This document shows, piece by piece, positions 33,507-41,763 of a stretch of 64,000 bases of DNA. Numbering within the stretch: the stretch's first letter is position 1; each line of letters opens with the position of its first letter. The notes under the pieces are model-generated. The model saw nothing but the letters and a program-made list of their open reading frames with translations. It was not told the DNA's origin and made no database searches. This stretch comes from Montanilutibacter psychrotolerans (GTDB taxonomy: Bacteria; Pseudomonadota; Gammaproteobacteria; Xanthomonadales; Xanthomonadaceae), in contig NZ_RIBS01000002.1 in the NCBI RefSeq assembly GCF_003719825.1, positions 124,001-188,000 on the forward strand, read 5' to 3'. The translations under genes were made by a program, and so were the position numbers.

Positions 33507-33930
33507 ATCTCCCCCGGTCTTGCGGGTTTCGGACGAAGATCTGGAGCCCGGTGAAGGCGATCAGATGACGCTGGATGGGCAACCGTTCACCGGCGTGACG
33601 TACTGCACCTATCCGGACGGGCAGCTCAGCTACGAGTTGACGATGGTCAACGGATTGCCAAAGGGTCTTTGCCGCGAGTGGCACCCCAATGGACAGTTGA
33701 GCCACGAGTGGATTGCCCAGCACGGGTGCGGCCCGGACAAGCTCACGACCTGGCACGAGAACGGCGTGCTGGCGTCGGTGAAGCGGGCCGAGCTGGGCGT
33801 CGAGACCGAATACAACGAATGGGACGAAAGCGGGCAGCTGCAGGTGCACCGTGTGCTCGAACCCGGGTCGACGTTGCACACGTTGCTGCTGCAGCTGCGT
33901 GAGCGCAAGGCGCGCGGACCGGCGGGCTGA
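33484..33930 (+). CDS. YwqK-like MORN-repeat immunity protein for Rhs4
   Basis: A 148-residue protein with MORN-type repeats (GVTYCTYPDGQLSYELTMVNGLPKGLCREWHPNGQLSHEW, LTTWHENGVLASVKRAELGVETEYNEWDESGQLQ). This is the architecture of YwqK-family antitoxins that pair with YwqJ-like deaminases. The ATG at 33484 overlaps the end of rhs4 by 23 bases; a TTG at 33496 is an alternative. No signal peptide, so it acts in the cytoplasm. The C-terminus is a basic helix (LHTLLLQLRERKARG). Confidence 0.85.
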   Translation: MECTLSNESPPVLRVSDEDLEPGEGDQMTLDGQPFTGVTYCTYPDGQLSYELTMVNGLPKGLCREWHPNGQLSHEWIAQHGCGPDKLTTWHENGVLASVKRAELGVETEYNEWDESGQLQVHRVLEPGSTLHTLLLQLRERKARGPAG

Positions 33931-33976
33931 GCACGGGCGGCCTGCGCCCAGGGCGCTGCCAGGGCGAGGAGGTCCT

Positions 33977-34678
33977 TCAGTCGGCGACTTTCAGGGCCTC
34001 CTGCACCAGGTGGTCCGCGGCCCGCGTCGTTTCCGGCAGGCGGTAGGTGGGGCTCAAGCGCAACACCCAGTCGCGCGCACTGGCAAGTCCAATGCGGTGG
34101 CCCACCGACACGTACAACGGATTGATTCCGGTTCGGGTTCGCAGCGCGCTGCCGATGATCTCGTCGCCATCGAGCAGGTCGGCATGCTCGCCGCGTGCGG
34201 GCCCGACCGGCGCATGGCGGCCCACCAGCCGGGTCTTGCCGCAACCGATCACCGGCACGTCGAACATCACGCCCAGGTGGCAAGCCAGGCCGAAGCGGCG
34301 TGGATGCGCCAGCCCCTGGCCATCGCAGACGATCAGGTCCGGCGGGGTCTGCAGCCGCTGCAGGGCGGCGGCGATGGGCGGCAACTCGCGAAACGAGAAC
34401 AGCCCGGGGATGTAGGGGAAGCGCACCACGTCCTCGACCAGACTTTGTTCGACCACTGCCAGCGAGGTCGCATCCAAGACCACCGCGGCGGCGACCAGGC
34501 GGTCGCTGTGCGCTGCGTAGGCCACGTCGACGCCGGCCACGTAACGGATGTCGGCGAACCGGTCCTCGCGCTCGACCAGCGGTGCGAGTCGCCGTTGCTG
34601 GTCTTCGGCTGCGGCTTCGTCGGCAGGCCAGGGCAAGTCGAGGTAGGGATGCATGCAGCGCGGCCGAGTGGAGGGCAT
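33977..34678 (-). CDS. nfi: Endonuclease V (deoxyinosine 3' endonuclease)
   Basis: DNA-repair nuclease that cuts the strand 3' to deoxyinosine, the product of adenine deamination. The 233 residues show the family pattern: VAGVDVAY with the first catalytic Asp, FPYIPGLFSFRELP, LIVCDGQGLAHPRRFGLACHLG with the second Asp, VIGCGKTRLVG, and YVSVGHRIGLASA. An in-frame ATG eight codons in (MHPYLDLPWP) may be the real start. It is the only gene in the rhs island on the minus strand and converges with the immunity gene of the deaminase effector, 46 bases away. It may be a resident core gene engulfed by the island, or retained because it repairs deamination damage. Confidence 0.93.
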   Translation of the reverse strand: MPSTRPRCMHPYLDLPWPADEAAAEDQQRRLAPLVEREDRFADIRYVAGVDVAYAAHSDRLVAAAVVLDATSLAVVEQSLVEDVVRFPYIPGLFSFRELPPIAAALQRLQTPPDLIVCDGQGLAHPRRFGLACHLGVMFDVPVIGCGKTRLVGRHAPVGPARGEHADLLDGDEIIGSALRTRTGINPLYVSVGHRIGLASARDWVLRLSPTYRLPETTRAADHLVQEALKVAD

Positions 34679-34793
34679 CTAGCGTAGCCCGGTCCGGCGA
34701 TGCCGAGGAATGCGGCGAGCTCCAATACCGTCGGCAACACCACTCCGCGTCACCCCGGCGATGGCGACTGCCTGGTCTGAATCCACTCCGTGA

Positions 34794-34850
34794 TTCGACG
34801 CGATCTGGGCGTTGGCGATTCGCCAGCCGCGCAGTGGCGCCGGCGCGTGA
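34794..34850 (+). pseudogene. Tail relic of a second Rhs3-type immunity gene
   Basis: In one frame this reads FDAIWALAIRQPRSGAGA then stop. This matches FDAVWALAMRQPRGGVGA at the C-terminus of the Rhs3 immunity protein, at both DNA and protein level. Upstream the similarity breaks off after a frameshift, so only the last 18 codons remain. The spacer that follows is likewise homologous to the one after the Rhs3 immunity gene. Confidence 0.75.
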
Positions 34851-35122
34851 CCGGTGCCGGACGAACGGGTTGGTGAGCGGGCTGGGGATCCCGGCGGTTG
34901 TCGCGGGACGAGATTGTGCAGAACGTGACGAAGGCCCTGACCGCGGCACCCGAGTTGCACGCGTTGGCGGAGTAATCTTTGTGCACCGTCGCGTGACTTT
35001 CGCGCGATGCGGATCGGTGACGCCTCTGCTGCGATGCCGATGATCAGGGATCGAGGGGCCCAACTGTTGTTCGACTGGCCCTTCTGGACGACCACTGCAC
35101 GGACCGCAGGACACGCACCACG
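34851..35122 (+). repeat. Conserved rhs leader, copy C (before rhs5)
   Basis: The last 162 bases (from 34961) are nearly identical to copy A, ending GACCGCAGGACACGCACCACG at the rhs5 ATG. The ~110 bases before them match the element after the Rhs3 immunity gene. The GGGCC/GGCCC hairpin is intact. There is no obvious Shine-Dalgarno, as in the other copies. Together with the preceding immunity relic this is a transplanted module border. Confidence 0.85.
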
Positions 35123-38100
35123 ATGACCATCGCTGCCAAGCATTTCGATCCGCAACTCGGGATCGATATCCATCTGTACCTGATTCCGCCGTCACCGATT
35201 CCGATCCCGTTGCCGACGCCGCACATCGGCATCGTGCTCGATCCGTTCGACTACATCCCGGTGATCGGCGGCACCGTGCAGGTCAACGGCATCAAGCGCG
35301 CCACGGCCGGTTCGATGGGGTTGGACATCCACATCCCGGTGGGCGGGGTGTGGATGCCGACCATGAAGATGCCGATGGGCCCGCAATGGGACGACGAGAT
35401 CTTCATGGGCAGCAAGACGGTGCTCGCCGACGGCGAACCGTTCTCGCGGGTGGCGATGCCGGTGCTGGCGTGCAACATCGTGGGCATGGTGGCGCCGTTC
35501 CGGCTGAAGAAGCCGAAGAAGCCGCACTTGTCGCTGCTGCTGCCGACCACGCTGAACCTGGCGATCCCGACCAACGTGTTTGTCGGTGGTCCGCCGACGG
35601 TGTCGTGGACCTCGCTGCTGTTCAACGCGGGCCTGGCGGGGCTGGGTAAGGTGCTCAAGAAGACCGGCATCGCCGGGCGCGCGGCGGATGCGTTCAAGAA
35701 AGTGCGGCAGAAGCTGTTCAAGAACATGGAGCCGGGGTTCCTGAAGTGCAAGGTGCTGCGCGCCGAGCCAGTGGATATCCGCGACGGCAGCGTGTCGGTC
35801 GCGCACGAAGACTTCAGCATTCCCGGCCGCCTGCCGCTGGCGTGGACGCGCCGTTACGGTTCCAACAACGCGCATGCGGGTGTGTGCGGCCACGGCTGGC
35901 AGACCCCGGCCGACATCCGCCTGGAGATCGAACCCGACGGCACGGTGCTGTTCGTCGACGCGGCCAGCACGGCAGTGTTTCCGCAGCTGCCGGCGGGCGA
36001 GGGCATCGAGCATGCGGTGCGCGAGTTCGTCGACGGCGCGCGGTTGTTCCGTGAAGGCGACGAACTATGGGTGCGCACCAAGGACGGCCTGCGGCACGGC
36101 TTTGTCGCGGGTCCGGCGAACGTCGCGGCATTGCAACCACAGGCGTTGCCGATCGAACGTATCGAGGGCCTGTGCGGCAATCACTGGCGGTTCGAACGCC
36201 GTGACGGCCAACTGGTTCGCATTGTCGAAAGCGGCATTGACGATGCCGGCACCGGACAGGTCCTGCAGGGACGGTTCCTGGAGGTGGCATCGCGCGGCGG
36301 TCGCATCGAGCGTCTGCAACTGCACGATCCGGCGACCGGTCTGAACCATCCGCTGGTGAGCTATCGCTACAGCGCCGAGGGCGACCTGGTCGCGGCGCTG
36401 GACGCCCTCGACGCGGCGCGCACGTTCGAGTACCAGCAGCACCGCCTGCTGCGTCACACCGACCGCGTCGGTCTGTCGTTCTACTACGCCTACAACGCCC
36501 GCTGGCAGGTCATCCACGCGTGGGGCGACGGCGGTCTGCACGACTACCGTTTCCGCTACGACAGCCAACTCAACGAAACCGAGATCACCGACTCGCTGGG
36601 CCACGTGTCGATCGTGAAGTTCGACGACAACGGCCTGCCGCTGTGCGAGATCGATCCGCTCGACGGCGTGACGGTGTTCGAGTACGACGACGTCGGCCGC
36701 ACCGTCGCCACCACCGACCCCGCCGGTGCGCGCACGCAGTTCGCGTACGACGAGCGCGGCAACCTGCTCACGCTCACGCGGCCCGACGGCAGCACCCTGG
36801 AATCCGCCTACGACGCCGACGACCGCCCGGTCGCCGTTACCGATCCGGGTCAGGCGGTGTGGCGGCAGTGTTGGGACGAGCGCGGCCTGCTGATCGAACA
36901 GGCCACGCCGCTGGGCGCGGTGTCGAGGTTCGAGTACGACGACGCCGGCCAACTGCAGTCGCACACCGACCCGCTGGGCGCGGTGACGCAACTGCAGTTC
37001 GATCGCCACGGCCAATTGCATCGGCTTACCGACCCGCTCGGTGCGAGCGACCGTTACGCGCACGATGGACTCGGCCGGCTGCAGTCGCAGACCAACGCGG
37101 CGGGGCAGGTCACGCGTTACCAGTTCGATCCGCGGGGCCGGCTGCAGCGTGTCGAGCACCCCGGCGGCGTTGTCCGCTGCGAGTACGACGCCGAGGGCCA
37201 GCTGGTCCGCCACACCGACGAGGCCGGCCAGGTCACCCGGCTGGAGTACGTCGGCATCGGCCAGATCGCGCGGCGCGTGCAGGCCGACGGCCACAGCATG
37301 CGCTACGAGTACGACAGCGAGGAGCAACTGGTCGCGCTCATCAACCAGCGCGGCGAGCGTTACCAGCTGCGTCGCGACGCAATGGGCCGGATCGTCGAGG
37401 AAGTGGATTACTGGGGCCAGCCGCGCCAGTACCGCTACGACCCTGCCGGTCGCCTGACCGGCACCAGCGACCCGCTGGGTCGCGAAATCGCCTACGCCAC
37501 CGATCGGCTCGGCCGCCTCACCGCCAAGACCTTGCCGGACGGTTTCAGGGAGACCTTCAAGTACGACCGGCAGGGTCACCTGGTCGAGGTGTGCAATCCG
37601 CACCGGCGCATCACTCGCGCCTTCGATGCCGAGGGCCGCCTGAGCGAAGAAGTCCAGGACGGCTTCCGCATCGCCAACACCTTCGATGCCTGCGGCCGGC
37701 GCGTGTTGCGACAGACCAGCGCCGGGCACCGCGTCGCCTGCGACTACGACGCGCGTGGTCAGGTGAGCCGCATCATCCTCAACGACGACGCGCCAATCGT
37801 CTTCGAACGCGATGCACTGGGCCGCGCCACCACCGAGCACCTGAGCCCGCAGGTACAACGCGAGCTGCACTACGACGAGCGCGGCATGCTCAGCGCGCAG
37901 CGCGTGATGCGCGGCGAAGCGGCGCTGTTCGACACCGCGTACGACTACGATCGCAGCGGCAACCTGACCGCACGCCGCGACAGCCAGCAGGGCGATGATG
38001 TCTACACCTACGACCCCATCGGCCGCCTGCTCACTCACCTCGACCCACGCAGCCAGCTGACCCACCACCTCAGCGACCCGGCCGGCGATCGCCTGCGCAC

Positions 38101-40003
38101 CCGCGTGCAGCAGATCCGCGCGAAGCAGGTGGTTGGCGGTGCGGCCGAACCAGAACACTGGTCCCGGGAAGGCGACCATGAGGGCCAGCGCTACGTCTTC
38201 GACCGCGCCGGCAACCTGGTCCGCCGTGGCGAAACCCGCCGCTTTGACCGCCCCGGCGACGACGTCCGCGACCTGCACTTGCACTGGGACGTCAACCAGC
38301 GCCTGGTGGAAAGCATCCGCCTCGGTCAACGCACGCGCTACGGCTACGACGCGCTGGGCCGGCGGGTGTTCAAACGCAACCCCACCCACACCACCTGGTT
38401 CTTCTGGGACGGCGACGCCCTGCTGGGCGAGGTCACCCACCCCAACGGCCAAACCAACGCCCCCGCCTTGCGCGACGATGGCGTGCCGCTGGATTTCCTC
38501 ACCCGACGCCAACGACAGCGCGCCTTCGAGCCGCTGCACGCGCAGGTGCGCGAGTACGTCTATTACCCCGGCAGTTTCGTCCCGCTGGCGCTGATCGATC
38601 GCGTGGCGGTGCCGGAGGACGCGAGTGCGGCGAACGACGCGAACCGCGTGGATGGCGGTGCTTTCGAGTCGCCGGGGGCTACCGGCGCCGTCGCGCCCAC
38701 GAAAGGCGACGGCGCGGGAGCGCTTGCCCCCGTCGAGCCAGCCCCCGCGCAGCCCCTGACGGGGAGGGCGGCCGCGCAGTCGCCTGGGAATGCGGCGACT
38801 CTCGCACCGGATCCCTCGCTGAAGCGTTTCGCGGATCGGCCGGCGAGAGGACCGGCCGACGCCAGTGCCGCCACCGCCGGTTTCGGCGGCCTCGGCGGCA
38901 TGAGGCTGGGCGTCGCACCCGCCGACACACCGTCTACCGGCGCCCTCAATGCCATCGCCGCGCCTCGCGAGCCGGACACCGGCTCCTTGCAGGGAGCACG
39001 TCCGGAGGCCGGGGAATCCGGCCTGGGTGGAATGGCATTGGGCGCCGCTGGCGACAAACCTGCGCGGGCAATCGTCGCGCCGCCAGCGGCAGTCACGGCC
39101 CCGGCCGAGAGGAAAACCGAGGCCGACGCGTTTTCCATTGCGCCCGTTTCAGGAGTGCCCGTTTCCCAAGCACAGGATTCAACGAATCCCAACGGCGCAT
39201 CGACTGCTCCGTCCAACGCCGCAAGCACCGTGGTCGCGTTGTTCTCCGCCGCCCCGGCGACAGACACCACCCGCTGGGTCACCCGCATCCGCCACTACCA
39301 CGTGGACCCCAACGGCTGCCCCACGCGCATCACCGCCGCCGACGGCGAGCTGCTGTGGTCAGCCAGTCATGCCGCCTGGGGTGAGATCACCACCCAGCAC
39401 GTTGCCAAGGTCGACAACCCGCTGCGTTTCCAGGGGCAGTACTTCGATGCGGAGACGGGCCTGCATTACAACCGCCATCGCTACTACGCTCCGTCGCTTG
39501 GCATGTTCGTCGGGCAGGACCCGATTCGAATCATCGGCGGGAGCAATCTGTATGCGTACGCGGCGAACGCGTTTGGCTGGATCGACCCGCTCGGGCTCGA
39601 GAAGTACGTCATCTTTGGCGAGGGCCAGAATGCCGTCAACAAATATGCCGAAGAGGTGAGGAAGAAGCTTCCCAATACCGAGTTCAGAACGATATCCAAG
39701 GACTGGAGCCGCATCGTCCGCGATTCGGGGGCGAGCGCCTACGACATGAGTACCAGGGAGTGGGAAGAGCTGGCCATCCAGGGAAATGTCGATTGGATAG
39801 AGAGAATGCACCGCGAGGGGTACCACTTCATCGACATCGGAGTGGATGGCGCGGTGAACAGAAGTCCGTTCTACCAGGCGGAGGTCGAAGCCCTCAACAG
39901 AGTTGGGGCAACGGTCCACCGTGGAAAATCCACGCTGATTGCGGCGGTCCGTGCTGCCTCGTCGGTCAGCACCCGCCCCCCTTCCATGACGAGGTGCGTC
40001 TGA
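35123..40003 (+). CDS. PAAR-Rhs effector 5 with unrecognised C-terminal toxin
   Basis: A 1626-residue T6SS effector. The N-terminal ~550 residues are almost the same as Rhs3, including the AGTGQV insertion, implying recent duplication or gene conversion; the YD shell then diverges. The linker at about 1161-1388 contains AGFGGLGGMRLGV and SGLGGMALGA. The core ends in QDPIRI..WIDPLGLE. The last ~135 residues (VIFGEGQNAVNKYAEEVRKKLPNTEF, WSRIVRDSGASAYDMSTREWEELAIQGNVDWIERMHREGYHFIDIGVDG, RSPFYQAEVEALNRVGATV) form a compact alpha/beta domain that I cannot assign. The strongest conserved-looking motif is FIDIGVDGxxNRSPFY. No metal-site cysteines and no lipase elbow are present. Confidence 0.92.
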   Translation: MTIAAKHFDPQLGIDIHLYLIPPSPIPIPLPTPHIGIVLDPFDYIPVIGGTVQVNGIKRATAGSMGLDIHIPVGGVWMPTMKMPMGPQWDDEIFMGSKTVLADGEPFSRVAMPVLACNIVGMVAPFRLKKPKKPHLSLLLPTTLNLAIPTNVFVGGPPTVSWTSLLFNAGLAGLGKVLKKTGIAGRAADAFKKVRQKLFKNMEPGFLKCKVLRAEPVDIRDGSVSVAHEDFSIPGRLPLAWTRRYGSNNAHAGVCGHGWQTPADIRLEIEPDGTVLFVDAASTAVFPQLPAGEGIEHAVREFVDGARLFREGDELWVRTKDGLRHGFVAGPANVAALQPQALPIERIEGLCGNHWRFERRDGQLVRIVESGIDDAGTGQVLQGRFLEVASRGGRIERLQLHDPATGLNHPLVSYRYSAEGDLVAALDALDAARTFEYQQHRLLRHTDRVGLSFYYAYNARWQVIHAWGDGGLHDYRFRYDSQLNETEITDSLGHVSIVKFDDNGLPLCEIDPLDGVTVFEYDDVGRTVATTDPAGARTQFAYDERGNLLTLTRPDGSTLESAYDADDRPVAVTDPGQAVWRQCWDERGLLIEQATPLGAVSRFEYDDAGQLQSHTDPLGAVTQLQFDRHGQLHRLTDPLGASDRYAHDGLGRLQSQTNAAGQVTRYQFDPRGRLQRVEHPGGVVRCEYDAEGQLVRHTDEAGQVTRLEYVGIGQIARRVQADGHSMRYEYDSEEQLVALINQRGERYQLRRDAMGRIVEEVDYWGQPRQYRYDPAGRLTGTSDPLGREIAYATDRLGRLTAKTLPDGFRETFKYDRQGHLVEVCNPHRRITRAFDAEGRLSEEVQDGFRIANTFDACGRRVLRQTSAGHRVACDYDARGQVSRIILNDDAPIVFERDALGRATTEHLSPQVQRELHYDERGMLSAQRVMRGEAALFDTAYDYDRSGNLTARRDSQQGDDVYTYDPIGRLLTHLDPRSQLTHHLSDPAGDRLRTRVQQIRAKQVVGGAAEPEHWSREGDHEGQRYVFDRAGNLVRRGETRRFDRPGDDVRDLHLHWDVNQRLVESIRLGQRTRYGYDALGRRVFKRNPTHTTWFFWDGDALLGEVTHPNGQTNAPALRDDGVPLDFLTRRQRQRAFEPLHAQVREYVYYPGSFVPLALIDRVAVPEDASAANDANRVDGGAFESPGATGAVAPTKGDGAGALAPVEPAPAQPLTGRAAAQSPGNAATLAPDPSLKRFADRPARGPADASAATAGFGGLGGMRLGVAPADTPSTGALNAIAAPREPDTGSLQGARPEAGESGLGGMALGAAGDKPARAIVAPPAAVTAPAERKTEADAFSIAPVSGVPVSQAQDSTNPNGASTAPSNAASTVVALFSAAPATDTTRWVTRIRHYHVDPNGCPTRITAADGELLWSASHAAWGEITTQHVAKVDNPLRFQGQYFDAETGLHYNRHRYYAPSLGMFVGQDPIRIIGGSNLYAYAANAFGWIDPLGLEKYVIFGEGQNAVNKYAEEVRKKLPNTEFRTISKDWSRIVRDSGASAYDMSTREWEELAIQGNVDWIERMHREGYHFIDIGVDGAVNRSPFYQAEVEALNRVGATVHRGKSTLIAAVRAASSVSTRPPSMTRCV

Positions 40004-40392
40004 TGAGGTTGGTTGTCCATTTGCACATCCCGCGCGCGCGCAAGGATCAGGCGCTCGAGTTCTACTCAGGAAAGCTTGGATTTCCCATGACACACGGCGC
40101 CATCTCGGTCTGGCCCAGTGACGAGGTTGAACTTCAGCTCAAGTACGTTGATGGCGTCGTAACGCCACAGGAGTATTCCCTCTTCAGCCTCGGTTTCGAC
40201 GGCGATATCTCCGGCCGTTGCGCGGAGTGGATACGACGCGGGGTGGAGTTCAAGGCGGTCTACATGCACCCCGGTGGCCTGACCGCCGTGATTCGCGACC
40301 CGTTCGGAAACCTCATGGAGTTCGAAGGGGACGACGAAGGGGCAATGTCGATCCTCGAGTGGCAGGAGTACGGGTTCTTCAAGCGATTCTAG
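40003..40392 (+). CDS. VOC-fold protein, putative immunity factor for Rhs5
   Basis: A 129-residue protein beginning at the ATG of a TGATG overlap with rhs5. It has the glyoxalase/bleomycin-resistance (VOC) pattern: LVVHLHIPRARKDQALEFYSGKLGF at the start, then AISVWPSDEVELQLKY, and VIRDPFGNLMEFEGD near residue 105. A metabolic VOC enzyme would not be expected to overlap a toxin gene, so I read it as the immunity protein using this fold. Glu in LMEFEG and His in VHLHI could be metal ligands, so binding of a toxin ligand or cofactor cannot be excluded. Confidence 0.8.
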   Translation: MRLVVHLHIPRARKDQALEFYSGKLGFPMTHGAISVWPSDEVELQLKYVDGVVTPQEYSLFSLGFDGDISGRCAEWIRRGVEFKAVYMHPGGLTAVIRDPFGNLMEFEGDDEGAMSILEWQEYGFFKRF

Positions 40393-40928
40393 AAGCAGGC
40401 CAAGCCACGCCAACCGCGCACCCGCGACGTCGGACAGCGCTGGCAAGCACCGTCGATCCTTGGCGTGATCGAGTCGGCGCGCACGCAGGGATCTCAGCGG
40501 CGCCGCTGGCTGTGCATCGGTTGATTGAGCGACGCGATGCACGATCGCGTCGATGATTCGGGGCGACGCGAGGAATCGGCTCGCGATGTGGGGGCGTTTT
40601 CGTTACGCCAGCCCTGGTGGGATGGGACTTCAGATCGGCGTGCTACCCGAAATCGGGGGAGGTCGCATCGTGTCCGCCTGCGTGGATCGCGCGCATTTGG
40701 GAGCGTCGCCTTACGCAATGGCGGCGCGCATGCGGTCGGCGCTGGCGTTGGCGGTACAATCGCCGCGCATCGCTCGCTCGGGTCGTACATCGGCCTGGCC
40801 TGTAGCCAATGCACCCATCAAGGAAGATCTCGCCGGCCCCGACTCGGCATGTTGCCATGCGTCGACTCCCTTGCCCTCCGCTACCACGCCGATTGTTGGC
40901 AGGCATCGTTTTTAATAAGGAAATCCTC
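40393..40928. other. Gene-free stretch at the right border of the rhs island
   Basis: About 540 bases with several overlapping open frames, none with a ribosome-binding site or recognisable protein. A TACAAT -10-like hexamer near 40756 could belong to the promoter of the following lipoprotein gene, but no good -35 is placed. This is the boundary between effector island and core genome; no direct repeat matching the left border was noticed. Confidence 0.5.
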
Positions 40929-41462
40929 TTGAAGAATCTCGTAACCCTCGTATTTCTTGCGCTGTGCGCGACTCTGGTGTCCGCGTGCGATCCCACCACC
41001 GGCAACAAGAACATGTCGCCGGACGACTACCTGACTCACAACATCTCGATCTGGAACGGCGTCGTCTCGCAGACCGAGCCCTGGATCGGCGGCGAGCGCG
41101 GCGAGAAGATGCTGGCAGACGCGAGCGAGCTCAAGTCGATGAAGGGGTACAAGAACTCGCTGGACAATCCGCGCAAGGAACTGGGCAACTACGGCAAGGG
41201 CTACGAGGGCTTCGGGATTCCCGAAGACGCGCAGGATCTCGACGTCAAACTGAAGGCCTTCCAGAAGAGCGTCGACACAGTGCTGGCCACGATGCAGGAA
41301 ATCGCAGCCCTGCCCGATGGCTACACCGAAGCGCAGCTGGCGCCGTTGCTCGAGCGGCTGCAGGCCGCATCCGACACCTACGACACCGACGGCGAGGCGC
41401 TGGACGCTGCACAGAAGGTGTATGCCAAAAAGCACAACATCCAGTTGGTGGTCAACGGTTGA
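40929..41462 (+). CDS. Unrecognised lipoprotein
   Basis: The TTG start follows AAGGAAA at good spacing and opens a classical lipoprotein signal: basic start, LVTLVFLALCATL, lipobox LVSAC with Cys20. The mature part is helical and charged (DDYLTHNISIWNGVVSQTEPWIGGERGEKMLADASELKSMKGYKNSL; FQKSVDTVLATMQEIAALPDGYTEAQLAPLLERLQAASDTYDTDGEALD). It is vaguely like DUF3829/YiiG-type lipoproteins, but I am not sure. Probably anchored to the periplasmic face of a membrane. An intrinsic terminator follows directly. Confidence 0.8.
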   Translation: MKNLVTLVFLALCATLVSACDPTTGNKNMSPDDYLTHNISIWNGVVSQTEPWIGGERGEKMLADASELKSMKGYKNSLDNPRKELGNYGKGYEGFGIPEDAQDLDVKLKAFQKSVDTVLATMQEIAALPDGYTEAQLAPLLERLQAASDTYDTDGEALDAAQKVYAKKHNIQLVVNG

Positions 41463-41485
41463 GCGCCAACGGCGATGGATAAAAG

Positions 41486-41512
41486 GAGCGGCCTCAGGGC
41501 CGCTCTTTTTTT
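41486..41512 (+). terminator. Intrinsic terminator of the lipoprotein gene
   Basis: Perfect 8-bp stem GAGCGGCC/GGCCGCTC with a 4-base loop followed by seven T residues, 23 bases after the lipoprotein stop. Confidence 0.93.
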
Positions 41513-41552
41513 GGGTTCTGCACGGAAGCCCTGGCGAGCGTGAAGATCCAAA

Positions 41553-41583
41553 GAAAAAGGGCCGTGATTGCTCACGGCCCTTC
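41553..41583 (-). terminator. Intrinsic terminator of tRNA-Ala
   Basis: AAGGGCCGTGA and TCACGGCCCTT form an 11-bp stem around TTGC. On the minus strand it is followed by a T-run (complement of GAAAAA) and lies just downstream of the tRNA-Ala gene. Confidence 0.85.
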
Positions 41584-41591
41584 TCATTTCG

Positions 41592-41667
41592 TGGTGGAGC
41601 GGAGGGGGATCGAACCCCTGACCTCCACGATGCGAACGTGGCGCTCTCCCAGCTGAGCTACCGCCCC
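41592..41667 (-). tRNA. tRNA-Ala(CGC)
   Basis: Minus-strand cloverleaf: acceptor GGGGCGG/CCGCTCC with one G-T pair, D-arm GCTC..GAGC, anticodon stem CCACG/CGTGG around TTCGCAT (anticodon CGC, reading GCG), T-arm AGGGG-TTCGATC-CCCCT, discriminator A and encoded CCA. Confidence 0.97.
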
Positions 41668-41763
41668 ACGAAAGTGGCCGCCAGTTTAGCGGCATGATTC
41701 GACCAGCGCCAGCCCTTTGCATCCCTCGCGCATCCATCGATGCGGGACGCCGCGCCGAGCCGG

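Noticed and set aside
40003-40392. Glyoxalase-like gene as an independent metabolic or antibiotic-resistance enzyme
   Set aside because: One-base overlap with the toxin end of rhs5 makes an immunity role more likely, though activity is not excluded.
40393-40928. Insertion-sequence remnant at the right border
   Set aside because: No terminal inverted repeats or transposase-like peptide visible.
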